A stretch of DNA of 64,000 nt from Metellina segmentata (lineage: Eukaryota > Arthropoda > Arachnida > Araneae > Tetragnathidae), in contig OX375878.1 in NCBI GenBank assembly GCA_947359465.1, forward strand, positions 90,990,377-91,054,376, in the 5' to 3' direction. Within the stretch, counting starts at the first letter, position 1. Each line of letters opens with the position of its first letter. Positions 32,166 through 44,476 of this stretch are shown in pieces. A model generated the notes under the pieces. It searched no databases. It was not told the origin of the DNA and saw nothing but the letters and a program-made list of their open reading frames with translations. The translations under genes were made by a program, and so were the position numbers.

Positions 32166-35100
32166 ATTTTGACAACGTTTTTTTTTTGTTTGAAACTACA
32201 AACGATAAAATAAAAATATTTTGTAATTTATATCAAAGGATTTTGATAGCAAGGTCTTCGTTTTTTATTTTCAGGTAATAACTAATTAATAAGCACGTTT
32301 ATTTTGATTGCTTTAAACAAATGAATTAAAAATATCATCCGTTCGATTTTTACCTAGACTCACTGCATATAATTGATAAGAGTCTGACAAATTGACACCA
32401 CAAGACCTTTACATACCTCACAGCGTATTACACTTTCCAACCTATTTACTACCTCACAAGTAATTAACTGCATTCAATATATATAAAAGGAAAGAAAGAA
32501 AACTTTTAAACTGGTCTAATTTACACTCATTGTCTCAGAATAAGAAATTTGCATGTCAGAAAACTCTCCGAGTCAAATGCTTAAATATCAGAGTTGCAAA
32601 ATGCGGGAGAATACATAAAAACATTTAATCATGCATTCAGTGAGAAATTTATTTCTCATATAAAATATGCGGTAAAAGAAAACTGAATAGTTCAAAAACA
32701 TTTTCATTCCGCAAAGCACAAATATTTTTTTAATACGTCCATACTTCAAAATATTATTTCACGTAGCGAAAGGGAATTGGAATCTCTCAAATACACCACA
32801 CTTTATGAGTTAAGCTCTCAGGTTTCAAACACAACCAGCAAAAACGAATCGGTACAAAGATTACCTAAAGAAAGAAAAACTTCCTAAATTCAAACCGAAC
32901 GTATTTTAGTATATTCACATTCGCGAGCAGAGACACTACCCCTCTCAAAGGGAGGAGAACTTCCGGCATCATACGAGCAACGTAAACATCCCGAATTCCA
33001 TCGTAGAAGAAAGCACTGATTCTTTTTTCATACACAAGTTTATCTTATAACAAAGCACGGGGCCTGGAATTTCAAAGGAATTCTTTTCCCTGACTTTTAC
33101 TCTTTCCTTGTTTGCATGCCGTATACGACATCCACTGCGAAAAATAGGCAACCGTTCCTCGAGAAGAATCCAAAAAAAAAAGTCTCAACAACCGATGCCC
33201 CAAACTAATATTTATCCACCAACATCTCAAATTAAATGAAAGCGCTGTGAACAAGGTGCTCAATCCAGACTCCAATAACAATAAATGCATAAATATTTAT
33301 CCAGCGGGCCGAGGAAACGTCGAATAGCTATCTTTAATACCATGAGTCCTGCCTTCTGCCTCGCCAACATGCCATGCAAATGGAGTTACATATCTCAGTA
33401 TCCTCTTCCGGTATAACTTTAGAAGAACTTTTCTTCTTCGGCGTTAAAATTACTCGCCCGCCCCCAAACCTCTTCACTTCACTTCACTTTCACTACGCCC
33501 ACCCCCTCTCGTTGCCACACTGGAACTCAATATCGAAATTAAATTTGGATTCGGGCGCGTTTCGTTAGAGGAGGGGGTTCGTGCTGCGAAAGGGGTTTTA
33601 GGGAAACTGGTAGGGAGAGATGTTAAAGAAGGATTGAAATGGATCAGGTGGCTTGGGGCTGTTAGGGGTTTATCTTGTTGAGATATCCTATGGGGCGAGT
33701 ACTTACGGGGTTTTCTTGGGAAAAGCCCAAGTTAATAAAAGTCCCGAAAGGGATTCGGGAAATCGGATGCTCTGTTGTTGAACACTGGGCGGAAATTTTG
33801 GGAGAGGGGGAAGACTCGGATTTCTTCGAGTCTGAGCTCTTTTCAGGGGTGTCTGCGAACCCTTTCTGTGGCGTCATGTTACAGAAGTATGCAACTGCGT
33901 TGCATGACTATGTAACGTGATTCACACCGATAGGGAATCTCTTTTTGGGAATTTTTTTAATGTATATTGTACTGCTCACAGCGGGAAACTGAATTGTAGT
34001 ATCGGAGGCAAAAATGCTGAGTATTAATTTCATTACAAGGCACCTTTTTTTTAATTCCAACTTGACTGGTATTGACAAATGCATGAAACGTTTTATGCTT
34101 TTACGAATATGAGTATTAGATAAACAGATATTTCGGGAAGTTTGGAAATGGAAAGTGTGTGTCAGCCCTCTAAGTGTATACAGTTCAGCTTCCTCATTTT
34201 GAGCAGAACGAAATGCATTTAAAAATACATAAAAACGCTTTTCTTATTGATGCGTTGCATAGTCATGCCTCATACTTGCATGCTTCCGTAACATGATGCT
34301 ACTGAAAAAGTTCCCTGACATAATTGAAAAAGAGCGCAGTCTCAAAGAAACCAGGGCCCCTGAAATTTCAGAGTAGTGTATAATTATTTTTTCTCACAAT
34401 ACACATGACTAAATATCTATCAATTCAAATGATTCTAGGAATTATTATATTGTTGAAGAAGGTAAAACTGTTATGAAGTCATGAGTGGAGAGACGTTGCA
34501 GAATAGATATATGGGTATGGAGTGAAGCTACTCAGAGAGTTAATACATTCTACCAAACGTTATATTTTCAATTTTATTTACATAAAGGAAGGCGTGGGAG
34601 GAAATGGAGAAGGATAAACGAGATTTCGGCAAAATCTCCGAACTGGAGAAAAACAGGTTAAAATATGTATTACAACTTATAATTTAGAAAATTTCAGAAC
34701 AAATATTAACAATTTATAATCAAAATATTAGAATAAAAGGCGACCGTGTTGTAATTTGCCAAAGTGTGGTAGAATAAAACTTAATCAAGAGCATAAAGCT
34801 GTATATATAACTCATTATGTGTTGCGCGTTTAACCAAATTTGCATCAAAATGTATGTTTGTTACATGTACAACTAAATATGTAAGTTACGCTTAAGGAGA
34901 CAATGAACTTTCATAACAAACTATTGCTGCTTTTCGATTGTTATGAAATTTGTAGCCTTTTTTTGAACTAAAAAGCCGATAAATAAAGTGAGGTTCAAAA
35001 ATATCAAATTATTGAGAAACTACTAACAAAAGCGTGGTCAAATCTATGATCAGTAAAATTTCATAGATCTCAGGCGTATTACTTTTCCATGTATGTGTTA

Positions 35101-36240
35101 CCAAAATTTTAATCCACATAATAGTTTATAAGCATTTAAATAAAATTTCCTCCATTTGGTAAGTGTATCGTTTCACTATAAAGCAAAACTTTCATTCTGA
35201 AACACACAAAATTTTGGAACAAAAGCCATAGATTCATTCTTAACTAAACATTCATTCTGAAGCATGAATTTTTCATTTGAACTGCGATATACGTATGTAA
35301 GATATTTCGAAGATTATTCAAAAGAGATTTTTAATAAAATCAATTAAATCCAGATGTGCATGGAACACTTAGGGATATCAGAAAAACGTCAAAAATCTCA
35401 ATCGGAGAAAAACGCGTTTTTATATTACACAGAAAAATTCTTTAATTTCGTAACTCATCCAAAATGTACGCAATTTAAAAATTATTTTTGCTATCCACAG
35501 AATTCGATATCAATTCATTTTTAACGCAAAAATTTAAATAAATCTGTTTTGGTGATTTTGAAAGTTTACGGTCCCTTTAAACCGAACCTATTACAATTAC
35601 GTACGCTATCTCACCAAATATGTATCAAGATATCCTACGGATGTCTAGATACATATTTATATATTTTATTCAGTTAACAAACCTCACTATCGTATCGAAT
35701 CCACATTGATACCACTGACCCAAACAACGATATATTTTAAAACCTTTCCCAAATAGTAATTACCAGGAAGTTAAACGAAATAGCAATCGTCAGCTGAACG
35801 GAACATAACAAGTCCCAACGGCCAATAGAGAAACTGAGTGTGGGAGTGAGGGAACCCCCGGAACCCTTTTAAAACAAGCAGAAGTCCCTAATAACGTTCA
35901 AGCCTTATTTCTGAGGAAGATTCCCAAGGGACAGGCTGTGCGGGCCAACAAGGAGAACTGCTCTGTTATTAACTTTCTGTCCGTATAACTCAATAACTAT
36001 CGCTTCCCCTGGCAGGCAAAAAGCCGGCCAAGTGCTGTCGGCTATAGATCATTAGTGGACAAGGCAATTCCCGGTTATGCTGACCAACAGCCCTTCGGGT
36101 GCCGGCGACCAACCTTGTTGACTCTGTGGGACTCGTGGGGTGGATGAGACAAAGACAAACAGAATGTTAAAGAGGATGGAAGGGGATTTTTGTGTTTCCT
36201 GCGCCGCCCTTTTGCTTTTGCCTGCTTCGTTTCGATTTGC
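32166..36240. other. Low-copy stretch, no gene recognised
   Basis: AT-rich to 33.3 kb; GC-richer at 33.40-33.92 kb, where both strands carry open frames of 71-81 codons with no motif; AT-rich again to 35.75 kb; and GC-richer at 35.78-36.24 kb (GGGAACCCCCGGAACCC and GGCAAAAAGCCGGCCAAGTG). The GC-richer islands may be host exons, regulatory DNA or unrecognised repeats. I cannot decide. Confidence 0.4.
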
Positions 36241-36565
36241 TGCTGGTAAATTTAGAGGTTTCGGGGAAGTTTTACAAAGAGGTCAATAATGATCCCGATG
36301 TTGAAGTTGGTGCAATGGATACAGAGACATCTGTGTGTGGGAGGTGGTTCCCTTAAAGTGCATGGCTTGTTTCACTGTAGTGTGAACTTTTTTAGGTTTC
36401 ACAATCGGGAATGGCATTTTCCGATTTTGCTATTGATTTGTATTTTATGGTTGCTGCAACATTTATCTTTTTCCGTCTTCATGAACCTTTCTTTCCCGGT
36501 TACTTCTGGGAAATTTCGAGGTTTCGGGGAAGTTTTATAAGGGGGCCAATAATGATCCCGATGTA

Positions 36566-36634
36566 GAAGTATATAATGGATAAGGCGTCTGACTTCGAAT
36601 CAGAAGATTGCAGGGTCGAGTCCTGTCGCGGACG
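36566..36634 (+). pseudogene. tRNA-Arg(TCG)-like pseudogene
   Basis: TAATGGATAAGGCGTCTGAC then TTCGAATCAGAAG gives a tRNA D-arm and an anticodon stem-loop with loop CTTCGAA (anticodon TCG). GCAGGGTCGAGTCCTGTC is a good T-arm, followed by GCGGACG. The 5' acceptor strand needed to pair with CGCGGACG is absent (GTAGAAGTATA instead), so it cannot form a normal tRNA. Confidence 0.75.
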
Positions 36635-36802
36635 TTTTCTTTTTGTTCGAAAGGCCTGAAGATTATACGCTTACTTTTTAGATGAGAAAAGTTTCGTAGT
36701 CTTATGGAATATTTTGAAAGAACTAATATAACCTATTACTAAGAATTATCTACTAAAGTTCTCCTTTTGAACGCATATCTTGCATGATAGAGACTTCGCG
36801 TC

Positions 36803-36876
36803 GTACGCATGGCCTAATATGTAAGGCGTCTGATTTCGATTAAAAAGTTTGCAGAGTTTCGAGTCCTGCCGTGGAT
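36803..36876 (+). pseudogene. Second tRNA-Arg-like pseudogene, more decayed
   Basis: ATGGCCTAATATGTAAGGCG then TCTGATTTCGATTAAAAAG, and GCAGAGTTTCGAGTCCTGC, align with the copy at 36566, and the 3' flanks (GTTC.TTTTCGTTCG.AAGGCCT) are also shared. The anticodon stem and acceptor no longer pair. It duplicated together with its flank, as part of a module rather than as a separate tRNA gene. Confidence 0.7.
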
Positions 36877-37129
36877 GTTCTTTTCGTTCGCAAGGCCTAG
36901 GTTATAAGACGGTGACTTTATCGAAAAGGTTCGAGCGTTGATTCACAATTAGGCAAGGCATTTTTTCTTTTTGCAATTAATATGCATTTTATGGTTTTGA
37001 CTTCTAGTAACTTTTGCCATCTTCTTGAGAGCTCCGTTGCCCGGCTGAATGAGTAGTGGATTAGCAGAAGAAAAGCTGTAAGTTCAAGACTCGATCATAC
37101 AAAAATACCGTCTTGTATCGGTATTGGCA

Positions 37130-37215
37130 AACATTCAATCTGTATTGGTCTCAAGTTTCAACATGTTGACACGGTGTGAAAGTTTAGCAAGTGGTATGCC
37201 AGCTCAGGTGGTGGT
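37130..37215 (+). mobile_element. SINE body fragment
   Basis: GACACGGTGTGAAAGTTTAG then CAAGTGGTATGCCAGCTCAG and GTGGTGGTCGTC follow the shared SINE body order. Short and diverged. Confidence 0.5.
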
Positions 37216-37889
37216 CGTCTACTTAGCCACCCATCTTCTTAAAGTTTTATTTTTGTTTTTCTGCTGGTAAATTTAGAGGTTTATGGGAAGCTTATCAGGG
37301 GGCCGATAATGATTCCGTTGTTAAAGTTCGTGGAATGGATACATAGACTGCTTCTGAATGTGAGGGGATTCCCTTAAATTTCATGTTATTTTACTCAAGT
37401 GAGTCAAGTATTTCGAGAATTTCGTTTTGTAATTTTAGTTATTAATTTACATTTGATGGTTGCAACCAACTTTTATATGTTTCCATCTCAATGAACTTCC
37501 CGTTTGCTGCTGGTACATTTAAAGGTTTCGGGGAAGTTTTACAATGGGACCAATAATGGTTCCGATGTTGAAGTTTGTGGTATGGATGCAGAGGTGGTTC
37601 CTTAAAAGTTCGTAGTTTATTCTTCCGAAGTGTGTGTTGATTGCGTGTTTATACATTCCCTGGGTTTTTTTCATAATTAGGATTGGTAATTTTCTATTTT
37701 TTTTATTTATCTGCATTTTATTGTTCTGACTTCTAGCATACTTTACCAACTTTTAGAGTGCTGTGGTAACCCTGTTGAAAGACTAGTGGATTGGTAGAAG
37801 AGAGTGACTTCAATACTCGATCCAACAAAACTATTTATGGAGCTAGGTCCCAGAAATTGATACATTTTTACTTGAAGCTGTCATGTTTG

Positions 37890-38475
37890 GTCCAGCTTGG
37901 CTAAATATGGTACGTGTTCCATTAAACCCAAAACAATTAACCTACTTTTCCCACACGGCCTTTGTAGCATAAAATCCCACAACGGCAAACCAACTTTTCC
38001 AATACAGGCCTCGCACCATAAGACCCAGAAACAACCAACCATTTCAAAACGACCCTTGTATCATAAAACCCCCAAAACAACTGTACATGTTTCCTCCAAA
38101 TGTCCTTGCACCATAAAACCCAAAGCAAATAACTTTACCAAAATGACCCTTGAACCACAAAACTCAAATATAACCAACTTTTATCAAAATGTCTCCTACA
38201 CCATTAAATTCAAAAACAACCAATGAACTTTTCTAAAATACCCCTTCTACCATAAAACCACAAAACGACCAACCATCATTTCTCAAAATGGCCCTTGCAC
38301 CATAAAACACAAAAAAGACCAACCTACTTTTCTCAAAATGGCCCTTACATCATAAAACTTTAAAAAAAAACTTTTTTCAAAATGGCGATTGCCCCATAAA
38401 ACTCAAAAACAACCAACATTTCTCAAAATGGCCCTCGCACCATCAAACTCAAAAGCAACCAACTTTTCTAAAAAA
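37890..38475. repeat. Degenerate minisatellite, ~50-60-bp period
   Basis: About ten units of the form ACCATAAAACCCAAAAACAA then CCAACTTTTCTCAAAATGG and CCCTTGC. The plus strand is strongly A/C-biased, which creates a 109-codon open frame that I regard as an artefact. A single related unit (GGTCTCTATACCATAAAAAC) lies near 42.16 kb. Confidence 0.85.
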
Positions 38476-39411
38476 TTTTGAGTCAGAGGCCGAGTTTATA
38501 AAAAATTCTTTGAAGAAAGTGCAAACCAGAAAATAATCTGTCGTGTGACCTCTATTTCATCAGTTCTGAAGTTGCATCTACGAACGCTTGCGTACATTAC
38601 AATATGAACTGATGAAACGGGGAACAATCTCGGTTCATTTCCATCGATTTTTTTCTCGTTTCTAGTTGCTCATGAAACGGCTAGTTTTTATACTAGAAAA
38701 AAAAATCTGAAAGAATTTCCGAACGATCCGTTCGAATAACTCGTACAACCGGTGCGATTTATTCGCGTTTACGAACGCGACCAAAGCGTTTTCAATTCTC
38801 ATGCTTGTCTGCTTATTGGAGGTCCAGGGTACAGCAATCTTTCCATCCCTACAAATTCCAGTTATTAATAAAACTCACTCTCCCAAAGCAATCAACAGAG
38901 ACAAAGTTAATGACTCCTTGGTCTTCCCAATTCGAATCATCTCACAGACATTACACTGAAAATGCATATACGAGTACCCTCATAACATTCAGATGCGATA
39001 ATTCGAGGGTTTCCATGCTTGGTGTAATTGATCAGCGTTTCAGGGGCAGAATTTGAATGTCCATTGCCAAAGTGCTACCACACCAGAACTCTTTAGCAAG
39101 TTAAATGCGTCTTAACATCAACAATCCGTACCCTCAAATGTAATAGCGCCCCATTGCCGGTAAAGGATTAATTTTCCATCAAATCAGGAATGTTAATAGA
39201 ACCAATTCTCTCATTAATTAATTAGTACACAAGATAACCGAAACAATTGCCCGCTCCGACTGCCATACGCTGGCCTGCTGTATCAGATACGAAAGGAAAT
39301 TGATGGCTTCTTGTGAACAGAGATTGCTCATGTTCAATAGATTGAATGCCCATTTAATTACTGATTTCGAATCTAGGCAGACAGAAGCTCGATTTAGTGT
39401 TGTAATTCTAA
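38476..39411. other. Low-copy stretch, no gene recognised
   Basis: No gene or repeat that I can name. Short GC-richer motifs near 38.72-38.79 kb (GAACGATCCGTTCG is palindromic). Confidence 0.45.
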
Positions 39412-39655
39412 ACCATTTTTCGGGCCTGGATCCCGGATGGAAGATTAGCGGATTAATGACCAGAGAGTTGCGAGTTCGAAACCCAATCCAACCACAAACC
39501 GTCGAGTTCGTGGAGGTAATGCACGTTAAATCTGTCGAAAAATCAAATGTCCTCACGTTTGCGCGGTGTGCAAATTCTGAGAGTTGGATGCCAGCCTATT
39601 TGTGATCTCTTCATCTAACCGTGATTCAAAATTATGAGGTTTGTCCTCGGATCTT
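39412..39655 (+). mobile_element. Type-B SINE
   Basis: The head contains GGATTAATGACCAGAGAGTT and GCGAGTTCGAAACCC (box B-like), then the shared body: CACGTTAAATCTGTCG, TCAAATGTCCTCACGTTTGC, GATGCCAGCC, TCATCTAACCGTGATTC and TTGTCCTCGGATCTTT. It ends before the usual tail. The head differs from type A while the body is the same. Confidence 0.75.
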
Positions 39656-40852
39656 TTATTTTATTGCACCTCCTAAGATCGAAAATTTTACTACACATAC
39701 GCATATTTAATATTTAATACATACATTAATAAGATTTTCAAGGAGTCAGCAAAGTGTTAATCTATTAAATTATTGCAATTGTTATTATAAATGTTACCTA
39801 TATTCATGTTATAAATATTACCTGAAATGATATGCAATACAGGTAACATTTCTTTAATTTTGATAAGTAATTCAGTGAGGGATTTTTAGTATGAAATAAA
39901 ATTATTTATAACTTTTTATATGCGTGTATACTTTTAGGGGAAGAATTTATTTGATTCTTTGATTCTATTCGAAACGAAACGGAACTTAAAATTTAAAAAT
40001 GCCAGAACTTCAAGCTAAAGTACATCGTAACAACGTTTGTTTCATTGTATTTCTCTTTTTCTCTCTTCGCTCAAAGCGGAAGAAAATTAATTTTGGCTGA
40101 AAATCTGATGACAATGTTGGAACTCCTCCAAGTAAAAGTCCTTAAATCTCACAGATTCTCTGTTCTTGAAGAGTCATTTGATCATTTAGACACAAAAGTG
40201 CACCTTAGATGATATACGAGCAAAGACATTTTATTGTCAGAGTACATTGCTCCCGAATGATACTTGTTGTTTTATATTCTTTCGAACAAAAGATTTTCAT
40301 TTCGAATATTAAGTTAGTCTGTATTCTACGAAATCATTTCTGTTATGCTACATAATATTTATAATATTTCTTAAGGAAAACATTTTTACTGTATAACAAT
40401 GTAGCGAAGTTTCTCCCTTTGAAGCCTGCAGCATTAATTCAATTATGTACCTCTGTCTCAACTTTTTAATCTGGTGTTGTTTCATAAAATAGTGCTCTAA
40501 CTCGGAAAAAAATGAGTTTCTTCTGTGTATACATAGGCATTGTTCCGTTTTTAATTAAGTTAAATCCCATACGTTGAAATTATTGCTAAAAGCATAAATG
40601 AAACCCCTACTCAATAAAAATTGATTGATAAGATGAAAAACTAATTAATGTGCAGGACTTTTTAAATATTGTTTTCTATTACCTTTTCAGTATCACTGTA
40701 TAATTCAGTATCACGTCGATAATATCAATGGATATTTCAAATGCATTAATTCGTTAGACAATACATTTTAGTATAAATTTAAATAAATTAGTAAAGTATT
40801 TGGTCGGTGGAATTCAAATTTATCAAAGAATTGGACATTCAATAAAGTTGTA
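39656..40852. other. AT-rich stretch, no gene recognised
   Basis: Nothing that I can name. Confidence 0.45.
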
Positions 40853-41025
40853 CGTAGTGTGAAAATTTGGAGTATGAGGTGCCAACTCAAGTGCTGACCT
40901 CATCATCTGACCGTGATTGAAAATTCGGTGGTGTTGACCTCGGATCTTTCCGTTCGGGAATCCTGGACCATCACCATTCGCACTTTGTGTTACTACAGTG
41001 TCATGTTAATTCAAGTACTCACCTA
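40853..41025 (+). mobile_element. SINE 3' fragment
   Basis: GTGTGAAAATTTGGAGTATG, TCATCTGACCGTGATTG and GACCTCGGATCTTTCCG, then TTGTGTTACTACAGTGTCAT, in SINE body order. No head. Confidence 0.7.
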
Positions 41026-41190
41026 TCAGACACAATATCAAATCTCCTTTTATTAAACCCTGATAAAAATTGTTTGTATTAGTTCAATTTATAAAATGTT
41101 TAATGAGAACTTTTAATAATACTATTAAAGAAAGAAAGCATCTTTTCGCAATTCATTTACTGCCGACGTGTCAATGCATCAGTTCAAACG

Positions 41191-41510
41191 AGTCCATGAT
41201 AGTCCGGTTTGAAGAATAAGGGATTAACAACCGGAGGTTGCGAGTTCGAATCTAATCAAAGACCTTGGTGTACCACATTGCGCTGGTACACCTTAAATCT
41301 ACCGTTGTCTTAAATGTCACGTTGGTGTCATGTGGAAGATTGGAGAGTTGTGTGCAAGATCAGATGTTATCTCGTCATCCGACCGTGGTTCAAAATTACG
41401 CGGTGTTGTCCTCGGATTTGATCGGGCACCCTTCAGGTATAATCCCGTACCATCGCCAAAAGCTCGCTGTGTTGCTCCAGTGAGACGTTAATTAAAATAC
41501 CCACCATCCG
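41191..41510 (+). mobile_element. Type-B SINE, near full length
   Basis: Head AGTCCGGTTTGAAGAATAAG then GGATTAACAACCGGAGGTTG and CGAGTTCGAATCTAATC (box B-like), then the shared body and the ending GTTGCTCCAGTGAGACGTTA. The 72-codon open frame inside is not a gene. Confidence 0.8.
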
Positions 41511-41644
41511 CGTAAACTTGCAATTTGACGTGAACGCCAGATTAATTATGAATTCTTAACTTCATACAAAGTACCAACTTATAAATCATCTTCAAGTAAA
41601 AAACACACACTCAAAGAGAAAGTTCTTATTGACCAAGTAGACAA

Positions 41645-41875
41645 AACCACGAAATTTTGAACCTCGGTCAGATGACGAGGCAACACCTGAGTTGGCACTT
41701 CACTCTCTAAACTTCCATACCAACTCAAAGTGAGGACTTTAGGCCAAGACAGATTTAAGGTAATCCAGCCGCCTCTATACCATACGCTTACAAACATCCA
41801 TGCACTGACCCGGATTCAAACCAGAAACCTTCCTATCTAGATGTTTACACCTTGATCACCAGATTGTTAGGTTTG
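41645..41875 (-). mobile_element. Type-A SINE, 3'-truncated
   Basis: Antisense. It contains the tRNA-like head (sense: AAGGTTTCTGGTTTGAATCC), the CGGCTGG.TTACCTTAAATC junction, and the body up to the TGACCGAGGTTCAAAATTTC block. The 3' third is missing. Confidence 0.75.
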
Positions 41876-43034
41876 ATCACCAGACAGTTTGCTAGGACGG
41901 GCTACTTAGAACAAAGGTAAAATATAAGTATGCAAGATAACCACAGTCGTCTGTACGAAATCGTATACATACGGTGCGCCATGACTTGGTGGACTTGTCC
42001 ACTGCACTAGCAACCATCGAGATGATGTTGGCGGCACACATTCGATAACTATCAGATTTGATTCCTCTCTAAGTGTGTTTCGTCTTTTGTGTCAGTAAAA
42101 TTTTCCTCCTATGTGTTTGTAATTGCTGGATTTTATTACACACAACTTGGCCAAATATGGTCTCTATACCATAAAAACACAACGAACTAACAACCCTGTG
42201 TGCGATATATGGTTTACTATCCTATCTTGTGTGTGTTAAAATGTGTCTCCATGTACGATCCATCCGCATCAATCAAACTGAAAAACCAACAAAAAGTTGA
42301 CTGTCGTTTCACAAAGATGTACATATGGCACTATGCCCTTTCAATTCAACGGACATTACGCAATTCAAATCAGAGATGTCAACCAACCCCCGCCTCTTAA
42401 AAAAAAGCCAAGCACATCATCAAATCGTCCATAACACCCATTCATTTGACAATATGCGAAACTTACAACCATAATGCATGTTCCCCGATCGGGTCTATAA
42501 AACTTGATTCCTCTTCTTGACAGAGCAGTTGGTAAACTCGCATGCAAATACTCCATGGACTTCAGAGCGTATCATAAATATGATAGACGACTTAGATTAT
42601 TGCGACATGTATCACCTTTCTCTGTGCAACCACATGTGCACGCGCTTTTTCAATTAGCTCGAACTCCGCATTCCCCCCTTAGCGGGGTGACTCATGGGCG
42701 GGGGTGGAAGTGTTCTAGGGGGTCAAGCCATTCACCCCCAGCCCGTATTCATGCAGGGAGAACTGATGGGAAGGCAAGGTAACATAGGTAGGGGGATTAA
42801 TGAAGTTTGTATGTGGGGTGGGGACAAGTTTATGGTGGAAACGACGAGGAGAAAGTAATGAAGAAACACAGTTTGTAGTGGGGGGCTGTACGAAAAAAGT
42901 GAAGGGATAAATTAGATGGTAAGGAATTGGAGACTTTTTGTGTGTGAAAATACAACTCGGGGGAAAGAAACACGTGTTCTTGATGTAATTGAAAATGGCG
43001 AAAGAAAACCGAATGAGCTTTCAACGCTTCTGGT
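41876..43034. other. Low-copy stretch with repeat traces, no gene recognised
   Basis: 41.99-42.10 kb resembles the start of the 554-bp duplication unit at 2.36 kb (CACTGCACTAGCAACC, TTTGATTCCTCTC, TTTTGTGTCAG). 42.15-42.20 kb holds one unit of the 38-kb minisatellite. A GC-richer patch at 42.65-42.83 kb includes GGTGACTCATGGGCGGGGGT. Confidence 0.4.
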
Positions 43035-43205
43035 ATGTAATTAACGTCGCTCTGGAGCGAGACGAACATATTGGCAACGAACATGAATCAATACCGAGGA
43101 CAACACCCTGTAGATTTGAACTACGGTCAAAGGACGAGGTCAACACTTGAACTGGCACCCCACTCTGATAACTTTCACTTCACGCCAATGTGAGGACATT
43201 GTAGG
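43035..43205 (-). mobile_element. SINE fragment (3' end and body)
   Basis: ATTAACGTCGCTCTGGAGCG, CCGAGGACAACACC, GAACTACGGTCAAAGGACGA and CACCCCACTCTGATAAC in antisense SINE order, then cut at GAGGACATTGTAGG. Confidence 0.75.
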
Positions 43206-43475
43206 TAGTTTAGGTAATTAACGTCGCACTGGAGCGACCAAACCGGATATTGGTGACTATCGGGGATCAATACCGAAGTTGAAGATCCCATGACATCTCC
43301 CCGTAGTTTTGTACCACGGTCAGATGACGAGGTCAAAACTTGAACTGGCACCCCCAATTTACAAACGCCAACGTGAGGACATTTAAGGTCACGACGGATT
43401 TAATGTGCACGAGCAAATGACAGTCTATGGTTGGATGGAGTGTCTAACTCGCAACCTTCCGCTGATCCGTTTTTC
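43206..43475 (-). mobile_element. Type-B SINE, near full length
   Basis: Directly follows the previous copy, same orientation. The 3' end is GTAATTAACGTCGCACTGGA; the body runs to GTCACGACGGATTTAATGTG; the head in sense reads GGTTGCGAGTTAGACACTCC. At its 5' end it merges into a 22-bp minisatellite. Confidence 0.8.
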
Positions 43476-43640
43476 AACTTGCTAATTCGTTTTTCTAACA
43501 TGTTAATCCGTTACTCTACCTTGCTAATCCATTACTCTACCTTGTTAATTCATTACTCTACCTTGTAATCATTACTCTATCTTGCTAATACATTACTCTA
43601 CCTTGCTAATCCATTACTCTACCTTGCTAATTCTCTACCC
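43476..43640. repeat. 22-bp minisatellite grown from the SINE head
   Basis: About seven to eight units of CTTGCTAATCCATTACTCTA. The first units (CAACTTGCTAATTCG and ACATGTTAATCCGTT) are continuous with the D-arm/box A-like region of the adjacent antisense type-B SINE, whose normal head has GGATTAGCAA at this position. Confidence 0.8.
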
Positions 43641-43724
43641 TTTCAATTATACTAGCACGACTCACAATAAGTCTGGAACCCAAGTATGCAAAGAAATGCA
43701 AGCAGAAATGAACATAAGTTCTCA

Positions 43725-44154
43725 TTTTCAATATTATAGAAAGTTCTCTTAGTATCCGTTAAACTGTCCTTTGATTTCATTGGTACTTTTGAAATTTTAT
43801 CTTCGATTCCATTTATTAATTTAATTTTAAACTATACTTTGATTTCATTAGTTCTTTTTAATTTTATCTAGTATTTCATTGATTCTTTTAATGGTTTTTG
43901 CCATGTTGAACAATTTTCTTTCATTTTCATTTAAGTCACGGTACAGTGCTGTTGTCTCATGTTATATTTTAAATATTTTTATAAATTTATTTACATAATG
44001 TATATTGTTTACAAAAGTGGTTTTGAATCTTATTACTTTTTGCTGTACAAAGGTAAAAAGAAAAAGATTTTTGAAATAATTCTTTCCTGAGCGACGTTAG
44101 AAAAGCTACAAAAAAAAGCTCTAAGGCTGTTGCCACCTGGTTAAACGTACACTG
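43725..44154. mobile_element. Second copy of the CAG/TA MITE, left end eroded
   Basis: Shares AGAAAGTTCTCTTAGTATCC then GTTAAACTGTCCTTTGATTT with the MITE at 125-430, and its right end reads GGTTAAACGTACACTG|TA (44155-44156). It carries an extra ~250 bp in the middle (43790-44065) that is absent from the first copy. The left inverted repeat is not recognisable. Confidence 0.65.
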
Positions 44155-44340
44155 TAGTAATACTTTCCTCTTACAACAATGAAACGCTGGATTTTCAATC
44201 ATGATCTTTCCAAACCTGATAAATCAGAACACACGCACAGATTAAAAATGAGCTACTCATCACTACTTTGAGTGGAAAACTTTCAAATAGGAATTTTCAA
44301 ATCACGACCTACAAGACGACTCCTACTCAATGAGCTTCAT

Positions 44341-44476
44341 GCCTCGTCATCTGACCGTGGTTCAAAATTACGTGGTGTTATCCTCGATTCTTTCCCTTAA
44401 GGGACTGATCCCGGACAGTCGTCAATAGCCCGTTGCTCTAGTACGATGTTAACTAACATTACCATTACCATTACCT
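44341..44476 (+). mobile_element. 5'-truncated SINE
   Basis: TCGTCATCTGACCGTGGTTC through CCCTTAAGGGACTGATCC and GTTGCTCTAGTACGATGTTA to a clean tail of three ATTACC units. High similarity to the 56.9-kb copy. Confidence 0.85.

Larger units (their letters stand above)
36245..37870. repeat. Tandem ~250-bp modules containing tRNA-like segments
   Basis: The core GGTAAATTTAGAGGTTTC then GGGGAAGTTTTAC...CAATAATGATCCCGATG recurs at about 36245, 36508, 37267 and 37511 (spacings 263, 759 = about 3 x 253, and 244). Other shared pieces are TGCATTTTATGGTT...GACTTCTAG (36.99 and 37.71 kb) and GTAGTGGATTAGCAGAAG/CTAGTGGATTGGTAGAAG. Two tRNA-Arg-like pseudogenes and a SINE fragment sit within the series. 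Diverged, so old. Confidence 0.7.

Noticed and set aside
37897..38226. 109-codon ORF
   Set aside because: Produced by the A/C-biased minisatellite (HHKTPK-like repeats), not a gene.
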